The notes beneath the pieces are model-generated. The model was not told where the DNA came from. It made no database searches and was given only the letters and a program-made list of their open reading frames with translations. Positions 1-13,100 of a DNA stretch of 64,000 nucleotides are shown here, piece after piece (the first letter of the stretch is position 1; each line of letters begins with the position of its first letter). This stretch comes from Acanthaster planci (taxonomy: Eukaryota > Echinodermata > Asteroidea > Valvatida > Acanthasteridae), in the NCBI RefSeq assembly GCF_001949145.1, contig NW_019091403.1, forward strand, positions 1,001,850-1,065,849. Direction: 5' to 3'. A program made the position numbers and the translations under genes.

Positions 1-303
1 CTTTTCTCCCCTAAATGATAAAAGGCATTACTCTCTGAAAACGTACCTACTGTCCAAAAAGGATTGCTACCTTTCCTATAAGGGATACGAAGGGAACGCT
101 GAAATCTGCAATTTCATTGGCCTAAAGGTTAACCAATTTGCATAAGGACACTTCGTATCCAAGCAACTCACAAACCCAAACACTACAGCCCAGTCCCCTG
201 ATCATTCACCGCTACCCCCACATGGCAGCAAAACAAGAAAGCCAAAGGGCGCCCTCGTGCATTTTTTAGAGAGTAATGCCTTTTATCGTTTATGCGGTAA
301 AAG
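1..303. mobile_element. Foldback/MITE-like element
   Basis: The left arm (about 1-37) and right arm (about 266-303) are inverted copies sharing GATAAAAGGCATTACTCTCT. Similarity continues outward to CTTTT on both sides. No coding capacity was seen. The left end touches the window edge, so its full length and any target duplication cannot be judged. Confidence 0.7.
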
Positions 304-934
304 AATTTTAAACAAAATTCAAGAGTCAAAAATTTTCAAACAACTGTGAGGCTAAGGCCTTGCAAAATAATTAAATTTTGACAAAAAATCTGATTTGTCT
401 GATTTTTGAAATTACTCAGATTGGATTGTTTTTGTGCATTTTTCGGATGAAAAATTATATTTATAATCCTAAACGTAGACCTCGAATAAAAGACTGAAGG
501 CACTTTTTCTGGAAAGCAAATACATGTTGAATAATTAAATAACAAACCTATACAAAAATACAAACAGCATTGACAAAGATAGCTTGGAAAATCCTATTCT
601 ACTGACAACACATTTGACCTCTCTGTTGACCCTTCTACTCAAGGTAGATGCTATCCTCTTGAATGATGCTGTTGGTGTCAGCAAGCCAGATATTTCACCT
701 TGTCTGCATGACTTGTGTATTTCTGGGAAGGGAAGGGCAAACAGAAGAAAGCTGAATTCACACAAGGTCCATAAAGGAAGCAGGATGGAGCAGCAAGAAA
801 ATCTGAGACATTCTTATCCCCTCCGAGCACAACAAAAGAGGGCATGGTTTTTTGGTGCTCACTGCATAAGTGTGCATTGATAAGGGAGATCAGTGGTGCA
901 TTTGACGCGGAGCAAACTGAGTCCGCGTAACAAA
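304..934. other. SUPT3H downstream flank
   Basis: I see no gene or recognisable element in this AT-rich stretch. Short open frames on both strands show no family resemblance. Confidence 0.5.
905..928 (-). repeat. Perfect 7-bp inverted repeat at the SUPT3H 3' end
   Basis: ACGCGGA (905-911) and TCCGCGT (922-928) are separated by 10 nt. They lie 6-30 nt past the AATAAA, where cleavage would occur, so the hairpin could form in the nascent transcript. No known family is implied. Confidence 0.5.
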
Positions 935-940
935 TTTATT
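935..940 (-). terminator. SUPT3H: Poly(A) signal AATAAA of SUPT3H
   Basis: The plus-strand TTTATT is AATAAA on the gene strand, 128 bp past the stop codon, implying a 3' UTR of about 150 nt. Confidence 0.65.
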
Positions 941-1068
941 CCTTAATGTATGCAAGAGCCCGCTAGGAAAACTTACTACCATCTGTCTTTCTTTTGACGC
1001 TTGGGGGTGCACTGTTTGAGGGCATCCAATAGACAGACAAACAAACAAACAGACTATGCAGATGAGTG

Positions 1069-1191
1069 TTAACTTACACAGAATGCTGCCATGGGCGTGG
1101 AACTCTCCTGAAGCCTCCTGTATGCCTCACGGACATGAAGTGGTTTAATGGAACGATACTGGACCAGCGCTAACAGGGACGAGCCACTTGG
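1069..1191 (-). CDS. SUPT3H: SUPT3H exon 8 (C-terminal helix and stop)
   Basis: The acceptor is excellent (CTTTGCCTCCTCAACAG). The exon encodes [20 protein letters not shown], then [20 protein letters not shown] and TAA at 1071-1069. [11 protein letters not shown] matches vertebrate QPCHIREAIRR, and the short hydrophobic end resembles the vertebrate terminus as I remember it. The last two codons plus stop (GTAAGTTAA) also form a perfect donor, so splicing to a further exon cannot be excluded. The nearby AATAAA favours termination here. Confidence 0.82.
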   Translation of the reverse strand, partial: PSGSSLLALVQYRSIKPLHVREAYRRLQESSTPMAAFCVS

Positions 1192-4100
1192 CTGTTGAGG
1201 AGGCAAAGATAAGGTTTCCTTTGGTCAATGTCAGCTTCCCGACTTAAAAGCGTTGAGGAACTGACACAAGGTTGGGTATTTTTAAACTTAGGAAATCCCA
1301 ACTGAGAGGCCTGCTACTAAAGTTCTTTAATCCGGTCCATTTATGACGAAGTGGCACTCACATGGGGATTTTCTGACAATTCAAGGATAATGTCATCAAC
1401 GTTGGATCGCTATACCTACAGGCACACAAGGAAGGTTTTACCGACAAGTTATTCTGCAGTCGAAGTATATTTATTTAAAAAGTTCAGATTTTGGCTTAAA
1501 ATATATTAAAATAAACAGTACTTCGAGATTAAATTCTGAAATAAAAACTGCAATGGAACAATTTTCAGGACCTCGATTTGGAAGTAAGTAACTGAGATGT
1601 CAAACAGGCTCTTCTCCAGAGCCTCTCCAGGCCAGAGAAACCTACAGATACCTTGTTCACACCTGAAGTTTCTTTTAAACTTTGTAGTCACAAACGTTGA
1701 TGAAAATGAGGTGTAATGTTGTAATGGGTGTTTGTGATGAAGGAAGTACCCCCAACACTTTTTAATTGGCCGAGTTCTCACCTTCTTTTTCCTCTTGGAT
1801 TTCGACTTTGACAAGCCCCCTCCATGCCCAGAGGTCTTAGAGTCCCCCTGTGCTTGGAATGAACCATCCGACGAGTTGCTATTCAGGGAAACGTTCATCG
1901 CAGCACCCCCTGCTCCGCTGGAGGACAGAAAGGGAGATACCATTTTGCCGTTAGGGGAGGTGGGCGAGGAGGTGGGAGATTGGAGGGGCGTAGAGGAGGG
2001 GGAAGGTTTGGATTTACCAAGGAAGGGGCCGGGAGAGGGAAGGTTATTGGAGCACAAAGGGGCGGAGGTTTTGGTGAGAGGGTCCCAAGGGGCGGCTGCC
2101 ATGTCCCTGCGAACGATGAAGGACAGCTCCACAAGCTGTAAAGCAAGAAAGACAAAAATAGACATGACTATGGAAAATGTGCAATAAAAAAAGATCAGCG
2201 CTGTCACAAAAAAGGTCAGCACAACACCTTCCAAATTGCTGTGAAATCTTACAAAACGTCTTGGTGGATTTTGAAAGATCTGGGAAAGTTAGGGCAAAGG
2301 AAAACGACTGAAACAAATGTTGGTAAAATAAAGGTAAGTGTTGAAAATTTTTTTTTTAACAATACATGACACGAACCTGAGCTACAGTCTCATACGCAAG
2401 GTACTGCATGATCTCCAAAGCAAAAGGGTTGGGTTTAGGTTCCAAAGACGAGTAGTCCAACCACTCCTTGAATTTGGATCCCTTCTTAGCTGTGGAGAGC
2501 AAAAAAAAAAATCAAAAATACAGAGGTGTGAATTTGTGAGCAGGGGAATGGGTATTTAACACTTACTCCTGACTAACTTATTTTTGAAAAGATTTCCTTA
2601 AATCCTGGAAATATTTTCCACAGTGCAGGAAACTAACGGCACATTCTTTGGCATTTTGAAAGGGTGTCAAGCCCATGGTAAAGTAACAGACCTTCCAAAA
2701 TCCTGCAAATGTTGAAGAATCTGGAAAAGTTAGGGCAAAGGAAAGTGATTGAAACAAATGTTGGTAAAATGAATATAACCAAATCAAACTTCGGAGATAC
2801 AGCAATGTCCTTATAAAGTACTCACAGAAGTTGACTTGGCGAGCCTCAGTAAACTCCTTGTACGTGTTGCTGTCCATATATCGTGTCCTCATCTCAGCTC
2901 GTTCCAATCTCTCCATCTTGACTGGATCGGCCTCATCATTATCCAGCAGTGACAACAACTCCCCTGATTGGTCGATGGTGCTCAGGAAGTCGTAAGAAAT
3001 CTTTTGGCGTCGGCAGAATGCTTTCTGATCTGTGGAAGAATAAAACAACACGGGCGCGTTAACTTGAAACTCAAATCCATTTGTACTTGAGAGCTTCAGA
3101 AACTAAATGAAGCATGCCTGGCACTGCAACAAAACTTGGACATCAAGTCTGGTGTTAATAAAATATACAGTACATATAGTACCTGGATCCAATAGCCCAT
3201 TTCCAACAGAAGCAAATAAAACCAGCTGTGAGTTTGAGTTAGATTTGGGAAGGTCTGAGTTAAGCGAACCAACAGAAGAGTGTGAGGAGAGGAGAATGGG
3301 ATGTCAGGAGACAGCGAATGAAGAAGAGAAAAATGAAAGGGTGTGACAGAAAGATGAACTACAAGAAGGTCTTGGAATGAAGTCCTGACAAGAACCACAC
3401 TGTCCTCAAATTCACCACAAATCCCTTCCCTGTCACCACAAGGCCTGGTACATCACCACAAGTTCCCATAATTCACAAGTTTTCACATGTCACATCAAGT
3501 CACTAAGAGTCCTCACAAGTTGTCTTGAAATCAATTCAAGAGCTATTCAAATAAATGGCGACAGAGATATGACATTCATGACAATAAATATAATTGGACT
3601 ATGATTTGACTAATCATTAGATTTGGGATTCTGTTTACAATGACTTGACTACAACTCTGTATTTCTTTGGATAAATTTTGAATGTCCCTAAAACTGAAAG
3701 GTCTTTCCGAGCAAGTTCCTACCCAGATCCCCTGGCGTGAGCTCCTCATCTTCGCCTGATGTGCCCATCATCTTGGCCAGTTTCTGCCGTTGATCTCTGT
3801 GATGTAGGAATTGCAACAACCGTCGCAGCTTGTCACGGTCATGGCGCATCAAGAAAATGAAGTCTTCAATGCTGATGAAGCGAGCATTGCGCATGTAGCA
3901 GACGTCAGCAGCCCGCTGCAACTGCAAATGTGAGATTGGACACAACTGTTAAAGACATATGGTGTATGGTTTCACATTAAAGAAAATACAAGACAATATG
4001 TAAATGTTCTTAACCTTTGGTAGCAAAAACAGAGATATTCTCACACAAATATTTAATGTTTGAAGTCATTAGTTGGGTGAAAGGCATTTATGTCTGCGCT

Positions 4101-7100
4101 ATGATGTACAGGGTGTCTAAGAAACTACAGGTAAGTGTCATTTGATACAATGAGGCAACATGTTTACAAATTACAACTGTAGACCCGAAGGCGGAGCAAG
4201 TCTTCAAGTTTGGTCTACCTTGAGTAATTTGACAAGCAGAGACATTCACTATTCTGGAAGCAAAATGTTTGGCCTATACTATATAGGAAATACACCAGCA
4301 GCTGTGTATTTCACAAAACTGTGCTGTTGATGTTAAAGGAACACGAGCTAAACTATCTCTAGGACTGCACATAAAAGTGTAATTGATTATGATGCACGTG
4401 TAACTGTGTTGATAAAAAGTAAGGAAGATGTCAAAAACTCGAGCATTTGCTTTTTTTTCCCCCAAAACTCCCAGTATTTCACTTTTTCCTTTGTATCCAC
4501 CATTGTGACCTTATCATACCTACAATGTTTCTAGCAAATTGAATCAGAAAATTTTAAAAATACACTTTAAACAAGGAACACCTGAAGGGAAATAGGACCA
4601 CCATACCAATCCATTTTCCACACCCTTATCTTTCCCAAATTGTTCAACTCTCAAGCCAGGGATATCTTGTTTATCGGGGAGGAAAAACAACTCCAAACCT
4701 GTTGCAGTCATTAATTGTCTCCCTGTGGAGGTCAGAGTAAAAATAGCCCATCAACGTGCAGGAAATGAAATGGACATTTCAAAACTGGCTTCCAAAAAAA
4801 CCACAGAAACTGTCATCACAGTCACAAGATCGGAGCAAATTTACAGCCAAACAGCCGATCCAAGCACTCCGGGAAATTGTGGTTGTTTGTGCCATTTACA
4901 AAAAATGCAAGCAATTCCAAGGAGACATTTCTGATTCGTAAATATCTTTGACAGTCAAGCCAGACTTCGCAGCATATAAATAGCTTTTAATGACAAAGTA
5001 GAAACAGGCTCACTTCTGAACCGTTAACAGGACTACAATTTTTTGGGTTGGTTAAAATTATTTGATAAATTGGACTCTAGTATTGCCAAATAATGCTGCA
5101 AAACAATTCTCCAAATTGAAGGCATTCTTGGAAAAAAATGACAGAAATGAAGGACAGGATTTTTGTCCGGTGTATGTGACTGGAAACTAACTTCAATGTC
5201 TAGAAAAGCATCACATCTAGACATCTAGAATAGTCATTCAAGAGGGAACCATCTTCTGTCTTTATGCTGCTTATGACTGCCTTGTCCTCATGATGCTCAA
5301 ATCGCTCATGTTGCTCAATTTTCAGTGAACAAAAAAGACAGCAAATGAATGTTTTTAATCATTTGGTCCACAAATTGATGTGCTTATGTATCTGAAGAGA
5401 GTGGAGTTACCAATAAAACTTAGTGATAGAAATGGTACACCTTTCAAAGTTCACAGTTCTCAGAGAGCTGCTTTAAGAAGATGGACTATCTATCTTGGCA
5501 CTTGAATTGTGATGCAAGAACCAGATATGATAAATGTCACTACCACCAGCAGCAGATTGGCTGTTAGTTACTACAAGCCCTTAACTGATCTCTTCACCAG
5601 CTGTGCCTGTGTGGTGCCAAGTCACCGACTTGCTTACTAATCCCATCAAGGCAGTAGAGGTGGATGGGGGAAAGGCTTGCAAGCAGTCCATGACATCACA
5701 ACCTACGTCATTCTGATCCCAGATAACTCAACTGCCATCAGGCCGGCCGAAAAATGGCGAGGGGGGGGACAGTTGCCCAGGAAACTCACTAACAAGATCC
5801 AGCAAAACGACCCATTTCCTGTTTGTCCCAAACCAGGCGAGATTGCTCCGCAAACATCGCATGAATGCTGTCCTTATAGAGGTCTCGATTAATCAATCAA
5901 TTAAACAGCCCTGACAAGATGACAGCTGCATTGACGTCTTTTCGGAGGCATATATTTGGTGGCCCCCACTAGCCCCTTGGGCTACTGATGGGGATCCTGG
6001 GCGAATTGTACTGGCCGATGGTTCTTGTGTTTCATTGTCAGCTCATAATACAAATTAACAACCCCAAGAGCGCAGGTCGACTATGTTATTCGTTTCCTGA
6101 GCAGACTTGGGGTTTATCCCTCAATCTATTAACACCATCCACCTGGGATTTGGGGTGGGTCCGATCAGCTCACATCGCACGTCAGAATGCTCCTTGGGCA
6201 CTGGAGACGCCTGGGCTACATTAAGAGTCCTGCAATCAGGATGACATGCTGAAAACGTGCAGGAATTAATCCTGGATGACGAGGCACAATTTGGCCCATT
6301 TGGTCTTGCTTTGTAGGTGAAGAGACAGCAGGTGCGATAGACAGATACGATAAAATAGAATGATCATTGATGTCTTGAGATGGTTACTGGTCTACTGATA
6401 GGTGAGGTTGGTACCGGTATGGGCATAACAATGACAGTGCAAAAAAATGTTCTTAATCTTTGCCTAAAATCTTCCGATGTTTTTCAGCACAGATTCCAAA
6501 CTGGTAGCAATCTGTTGTTCATTCACTTAGGACGAGTTCGGGCGACATGTTCTTGACATGGGTTTCTTGTTCTCGCGCTCGAATGGCGGGAACACGACTC
6601 AAGAGCACTGTTCTCGGAACAGGATCACACACCACCTCCTCGTCAGAGTTTTACAGGAACACACGGAAAAACTCGTGAGATTTTGATTTTCGTACAGCTG
6701 CAAAAAGTAGAGAGATGGCTTACAAAGCCAAAGGTAATGGGAAGTTTTGCAAAATTAACATTATTAAAAAAGAAATGAATGTTCCTGTTTATATAGAAAA
6801 AAATACAACCCATCCAAAACTTTAACTCTCGAATAACGTAGCCTACATGGACGCCGCCATGTTGCATGATGCTTGTCACTAACTAGACTACCAGCGATAA
6901 CCAGTTGTTTGTTCCCGGCATTCGAGTGGCCGACCCACGAACAACAAATCGAGCTGTTCGTGAACATACGGGAACAAGCCGCCCCAACTCGGCCTTATAG
7001 AGAATACAGGTTATTGGCCATGAGCAGGAGCTGTAGAGGGCACTGTACAATTGCACAGAAAGCCCCTGTTGAGGCAAGTTCCTTGGTAACACCACAAACC

Positions 7101-10100
7101 AGCTCACTCACGCCATACTGCTCTCATGTACCTTGAAGTGACCAACCCACTCTACATGTTCACAAAACTCAAGCAAGAAATGTCTTCTGCTGATGTCTGC
7201 TTGAGACAAAGGCTGCTGAGTGACAGAAAATAGCACGAACAAAGTGGCATTCACAAACTGATCCTACAGGGCCAATATGTGTGCAAACTAGCCAGTGCCC
7301 TCTTCCCTGCCAAAATTGGTTAGTATGGGAACAAAGCTGAGGCCACAAGCCACTGGGGTGGTAAATAGATGTAGGTAAGATCACAACATTCAATGATGAC
7401 TTCACGCCATTCACTGTTTAATCTGTTTAATCAAAATTTTAATCAAAGGTTTTTACGACAAAAAGTAGTTGAAATGTAATCTGACAAGTATGTACTTTTT
7501 CCTCCTTAAAACAAAGTGTACAAAATTTGGAGTGTTTGAAGTCTGAAAGTTGTTTGGTAACCTTCTCTTAATGTATTTACCCTCAAAGGACCACTGTTCT
7601 CTAGCTGTGTCCCCTCTCAACCACTTCAATAATCGGCAGTGAACTGTGTACACAAAAAGTACTCAACTACAAAACTTCTCATCAATTGAGTGTCTTGAGC
7701 TTGGCATGGGCGTTTGCTGGTTGCAAATAAAGGGGCTTTCTTGGATCACGCTGGCAACAGACAGGATCCCATAGCTCTGGTAGACCATTCCAGACATGGC
7801 CTTTACCTGTTTTATTGGTCCTAAATATAAATGCCTCCCACGCAATTGCTCCAAGGAGACTTGATAGTAACACATACATGTAGGATGACAAACTCAGTCG
7901 GGTGGGATTACGGTGGGGCTAAAGTTAGACAAAATGACGATGGAAAACAACTTAAACGCCCCGCGAAATACTGATAAGAAAGTCATAACAGGTGAAACAA
8001 ATAAGGAATAGGCCCCACGGTGTGCAAATCTGACAAGCGATTTATCCAAGCATGACACCATCAGAATCCTGAACAGATTTGAAGCAGTGCTGTGTCTTTT
8101 TATAAGGTGAGCCGACAGAATTAGAGGCTCTTTTTTACTCCACCATCAGGACATCCTGGGCTTTTTCGCATCTCCGCCAGGAGAGATTACAGGAGCCGAA
8201 TTAAAAAAAAAAGTGAAAAATAGCGCTTCTTATTATAGGCGGTGACTGATTCATCTTCCTAGCATGGGATCAAAAACAGACAAAAAGGGTGTTATTTTGG
8301 GGGAGGGAAAGTTGTCAAATCACCTGCTAGAAATGAAAGTAACTATGAGCTGTCTTCATATTGCATGAGATGATGATGAGAGTGTAATCCATCTCTGTGA
8401 TAAGACTCTGCAATTTAGCTATAAAAAGACATATGCGCACTTCATCTACATCCTGTCATATCAAATGCAGATTGTCATTTGATATAGATTTCTGAGGTTA
8501 TTCAGGTAAAGTTTGTTGGGCAAACTGCTGTTTACTGAATGTTGTTGTGAGCTTACTGCGTGCAGGAAATGTCACCTGTGGGGGTTGGCAAGATGTTTTG
8601 GACAGCGTCCTCTGACCACCTTCTGTCTCTACACTTCTTGACCAGGGGCACGGGCTATGGGATCACCCCTCCGTCACATTCTTATTAACACCCCCATCGC
8701 CCCATCCCATTCAACATGGTACCTGTCAGTTCTGTGCCACCTTTTGATATGATAACCATTTATACCCCATGGTAAACTACTCTGGTAACAGTCTCCAGTA
8801 AATACAACAATCAATTTGGATGACAGAATCACTATTTCAGAGAAATTGTTTACCAGGCTGATCAACTGTTGACGCAGGATGTCCTCAATAAGTTCAGCTG
8901 ATTCCAGCTGTGGGCGTCGGCAATCTCCAAGAGCATACCTGCCGATGACAATAGGAACAAGTAACGCGGAGATTAAGAGATGAAGATCAAGAAAGACGGA
9001 TATTGGCCGTGGCGGGGAGGAAGGGAGTTGAAGAATGGAACAGGAAACGGGGAGGGTTTCACATGAATGTTGGATGCTGTGAGGTATACGGCATGCAACA
9101 AGAATTACAGGCCACTGATCAGAACGGGAAGTTGTCAAAGTAAGGAGGGAGAAGGTGTGAGGAAGTGGAATATAGGTGAGGAAATGGATCAGGTATGAGG
9201 GGGCAAAAAAGGAGAACAAACTCAAAAGTGGGTCATGAGACCAAGTTTGGGGGGGGGAGATGCAAACCCTTCTCAAGGGGGAAATCAGGGATTTTTTATG
9301 GGATAAAATTTTATGGCCTTTCTGAGGGGCGAGGATAAATCTTGGGGCTTTTTATACACTTTGGGAAAGAAGGGAAATAAGACAGTCCCCTTTACATATT
9401 GCTTTTCTCTCATATTCCTCCCTCCCCATTTTCTCCCTCATGGGGCCAACCCTCATTGGCAACTCCACATCCCAGATTTGCCAATACATGACACTGGAGA
9501 GCTCAAATCAACTTTGGTATACCTACAATCGACTGGGTCTCGAAGGTAACAGGCTGTTTCACGAAATCACTTATCAAATTTAATGACTGTTGTTTTTTTA
9601 AGTACGGTATCTCTGTGAAGTTTATGGTAAGCTCCAACCCTGGTCAAAGTTGTTGGGACATGAGTCAATAGTCACCCCCTCCTCAGCCCCCCGCCCCCCC
9701 CCACTCTCCTGGCCAATGGTGTCATCTGGAGCTGGAGTGCAGACCAAGCAGTGAGACCCAACACTGAGAGGGGGGCCAGGGTTGGGGAGGGGTCAGACTG
9801 CTTGACATGCTGCAATACTGGAGCACTCGTGGTATTTACCACTCACAGGTGAGTTCTTCATTTCTCCTCAAGTTTATCAAGATGTACATGTAACTGATGA
9901 AAATGCTACCGGCTCCTTCTACAGCCATTTCACCATGGGGGGGGGGAGGAGACAACAGACGGAAGGACAGAGGGAAAATGAGAAGAACTTCAGATCTCTA
10001 GGTCTATAGCACTGCTGTTGTCACTTGTGTCTGACTTGGAAGTAATACCAGAACAGACGGCACAAAATTCCCCTGAACAAAGATTAGGAGTAAGTGGGAG

Positions 10101-13100
10101 ATTGCCAACACAAAGCTGGACAGTTCAGTCAATCCACTCTGAGTGGGAAGAGAGAGCATGTTTTGCTGGGTAGTCACAGTGTGCACACACAGGTTTAAGG
10201 GTGTTTGGTGCTAGTCATGCTGAACACGGCACTATTTTTTTTTCTTCCAAAAGTGAACAGGGCCCAGTTGGAAAAGCTCCCATTAGCCCACTCTTATTTT
10301 GCAAGTGAGGGCGCACTTCAACTCCTTGCAGATAGAGCTCAGAGGTTGGAATCCTGTTTGAGTCAAGCAGCGACTGATTTTGATGTTGTTCCAGTCAGAT
10401 TCCCCTCACGGATCGATTAATAAATTAATTCTTCTTATCGCTTCCTGTCCCTCCTACTACCATAAAAATCAATGATATCAATGAAATCATGGCTTGATTT
10501 CTTTAAGCTTCTGACAAGTTCCCATACTAACAATATCCTGGTTTAGTCTCAAGTGACAGAAAATGTTTGGAACTGATTCCACTTGCGTAAGCAAAGTACT
10601 CAACAGAGATAAAGTTGGTTTATGATAGCAGATCCCTTTGGGGTCGAAAGCATCTTATCTAAGTACCTCGATTAGCAGGTTGTTGGCAGAGACTTGCTTG
10701 AAACAGGATGGGATTTGAGAGGAAGGAAATGCCTTAATTCTCCCCAAGTTTCGACCACACAAGCGCAGGCCCCAACCGAGTGCTTGCCACCTGCATTTGT
10801 TGAGACATATCTGAGGGGGACTGTCAGCATGGATGGGGATGCAGATATGTCAGTCTGTTTACCCCCTTTTTTTTGACTGAAGCGTTTCACTCTTCGTTCA
10901 ACTCCCATGGCAAACTGTCAATAATCCAGGATTTTCTAAAAAAAAAATGAGATCTGGGTGCATCCTTTTTTTCACTGTCTTCTTCAGGCGGGAAGGGAAA
11001 CGTTTGTCTCCTCAATCATCACACCGTTGCTTATCTTTCAATTTATTTTAATAACATCCTGCACACCACCTGCTCCTATGTCAATATCCATTAATTCTTT
11101 CTCTATACTCCCACTCAAGAACCCAGAGCCCACATGTAGTAGTTTTGTGTTCGTTTGGGCAAGGAACTATAAATTGCTATTGTTTAATATCTCCAGGGTT
11201 TCACCACTGGTGAGAACAAATGTACAAAAGCTCCACAATTCTAGAGTTTCAGAGTTTCAGAATCGGAACCTTGAACGGGGCAATACCATCTGCCAAAAGT
11301 TCAGGGATGGAACATACAAGTAAGAGTTCAATGCACTACTTCCACGTTTGCAGTTTGCACCAAAGCATTTACACTGTCATCTGGATTATAGTTCTGGAAA
11401 TGAAATTGTCAATTTAGCCTGACTTTTCCCAGAACACAGCCTTGATCTTTAGGTACTGTTACCCATACAGTTATCACTAGCACTGCAGAAAACGTGATTT
11501 TACTTCCATGGCCTTCAGAGCACTATGAAGTGGAAGCAGTTTTTTTCAGCAGACATTAACGATATCCAATTACCATTAAGAGTGCAGTGACAGAAGGGCT
11601 GGTTTGAAACACACATACATGTAGGTATTGACCTTGGCCGCCGATGAGATCGGTAGAAATTTGTGGTCCTGCAAGGCTGGCCTGTTGTCTTGAGCACGTT
11701 CTCTAGAGGAAGCAATTTGGCATTTTTTTTTTCATTCCAGGATCAACTTATAATCCAGTGAATGTTGAGAACATTGACAATGTGGCATCATACACAAATG
11801 CTGATGTTTTCTGCCCCTGGGCTCTGTGTGTCCTTCAGTAGCTAAGATGCACCCATAAAACTTCTCTTGAAGATGATTGGTTGATCTGGGATGGCAGAAA
11901 GGGGGTGGGGCAGGGACAAAGGATTCATGGAAGGAGTAAGGGAGATAGTGTAGTGAATCCCTAGTGTTACTGTGAAGACAAATATGGATGATCAGTCAAG
12001 AACTGAAGACTGTGAGTACAGAATCAGCCTAGCTCCTCTCATCCTAAGATTTAACATGAAACTGTCCCACTGAGGCAGTGGATGACATTGTAAATGTGGT
12101 TAGCATCTTCCTCCCTTAAAACCTCAGGGATGAATGTGTGAATGATTCCAATGTCAGTGTTGACATGAGTGGAAATGAAAGCTGGCGTGTTTTCCAAACA
12201 GCAATCGACAAACAAGACAGAAAATGTGAACGAGATGCATCAACTTAAAGCTCTGAGCAATCAACAGGGAAATCCTTGGGGTTCCTCCCGATGAATAAGG
12301 GAAAATCGTTCCTAGTTACGCCCCAGTCCCTTAATCCAGGTTCATAGTTCCCTTCTCTCTTGACCCCCTAACACCATTGTCAACAAATTACATTCTCTCC
12401 TTGTTGCAACCTGCACTACCATGTGCTAGCTTTACGGGGTGGGCCCAGCAATCACGCAAGGGAAAATTCAATTACATCCCTGAACAATTAGTGAAATCTG
12501 GAAGGAAGAGAGAAAATGCAACGTCTGCAGTAAGGAGAGGAAGTGGTGCCTGGCCAGGGGCCAACTGTTGAAGGTGGGAGAGCCCCTCACACATCCTGTG
12601 GGGGGTTCTGTCTTTTAACTTCCTTGGTAAGTTCCTCTGTAACTTCCGTCTGGCTTGTCACTTTGTGCCGCCTTGTTAATAGCGAGTAAGCACCTCCCTG
12701 TGAGAAGACCAAGCACTGTGGAATTACAAGAGGATGGGGCTAGGTCTTTCACATTCAAATTGTTAATTTCCATTTCATTGTTTGAAGGGGAACTTTCAAA
12801 AAAAAAAGGAAACAGAAAAAAAAAACCTAAACCAGGGTGAAGAATGTTCAAGATAATTGATGATTTTGTATATGGAAGGGAAATCAAATTTAATCAGAGA
12901 ATATTTAACAGTTCTTGGTGTTCTGCATTATTGTCAATATCTTCCTGGACAAGACAAAAAATATAATCCTAAAAATTTTGGAAGGATGGAAGGATGGATA
13001 CACTGTGTTTTACATTTGGATCTGTTCATGGGTATGATGGCTTCATGTTACGGCTGAGATTCCTGGTGAAGATAAAGTTTTGATCTGACATAGTGCTTGA

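Larger units (their letters stand above)
3922..8853 (-). other. SUPT3H: SUPT3H intron 3
   Basis: This 4.9-kb intron begins GTAAAC at 8853 and ends CATTTGCAG at 3922. It holds a decayed recombinase-like segment near 6.0-6.25 kb and a YY1-type motif at 6853-6864. The rest, including the short open frames near 4.7-5.2 and 7.2-7.9 kb, shows nothing I recognise. Confidence 0.7.

Noticed and set aside
1506-2234. 242-codon minus-strand open frame taken as one protein
   Set aside because: It is SUPT3H exon 7 (1782-2135) with intron sequence on both sides. The splice signals and phase match the exon model.
2578-3051. 157-codon minus-strand open frame as a separate gene
   Set aside because: It contains SUPT3H exon 5. 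The extension past the GTGAGT donor at 2825 has no family resemblance.
6535-6990. Possible inverted repeat around CTCGAATGGCGGGAACA
   Set aside because: Only about 15-20 bases match between the arms with many mismatches, so it is too weak to call an element.
8674-9276. 200-codon minus-strand open frame taken as one protein
   Set aside because: Only the 8854-8938 part is real coding sequence (SUPT3H exon 3). The rest reads through both splice sites into low-complexity sequence.
10310-10400. tRNA or tRNA-derived SINE suggested by GAGCTCAGAGGTTGGAATCC
   Set aside because: No cloverleaf can be drawn and the box spacing is wrong; it is not supported as a feature.
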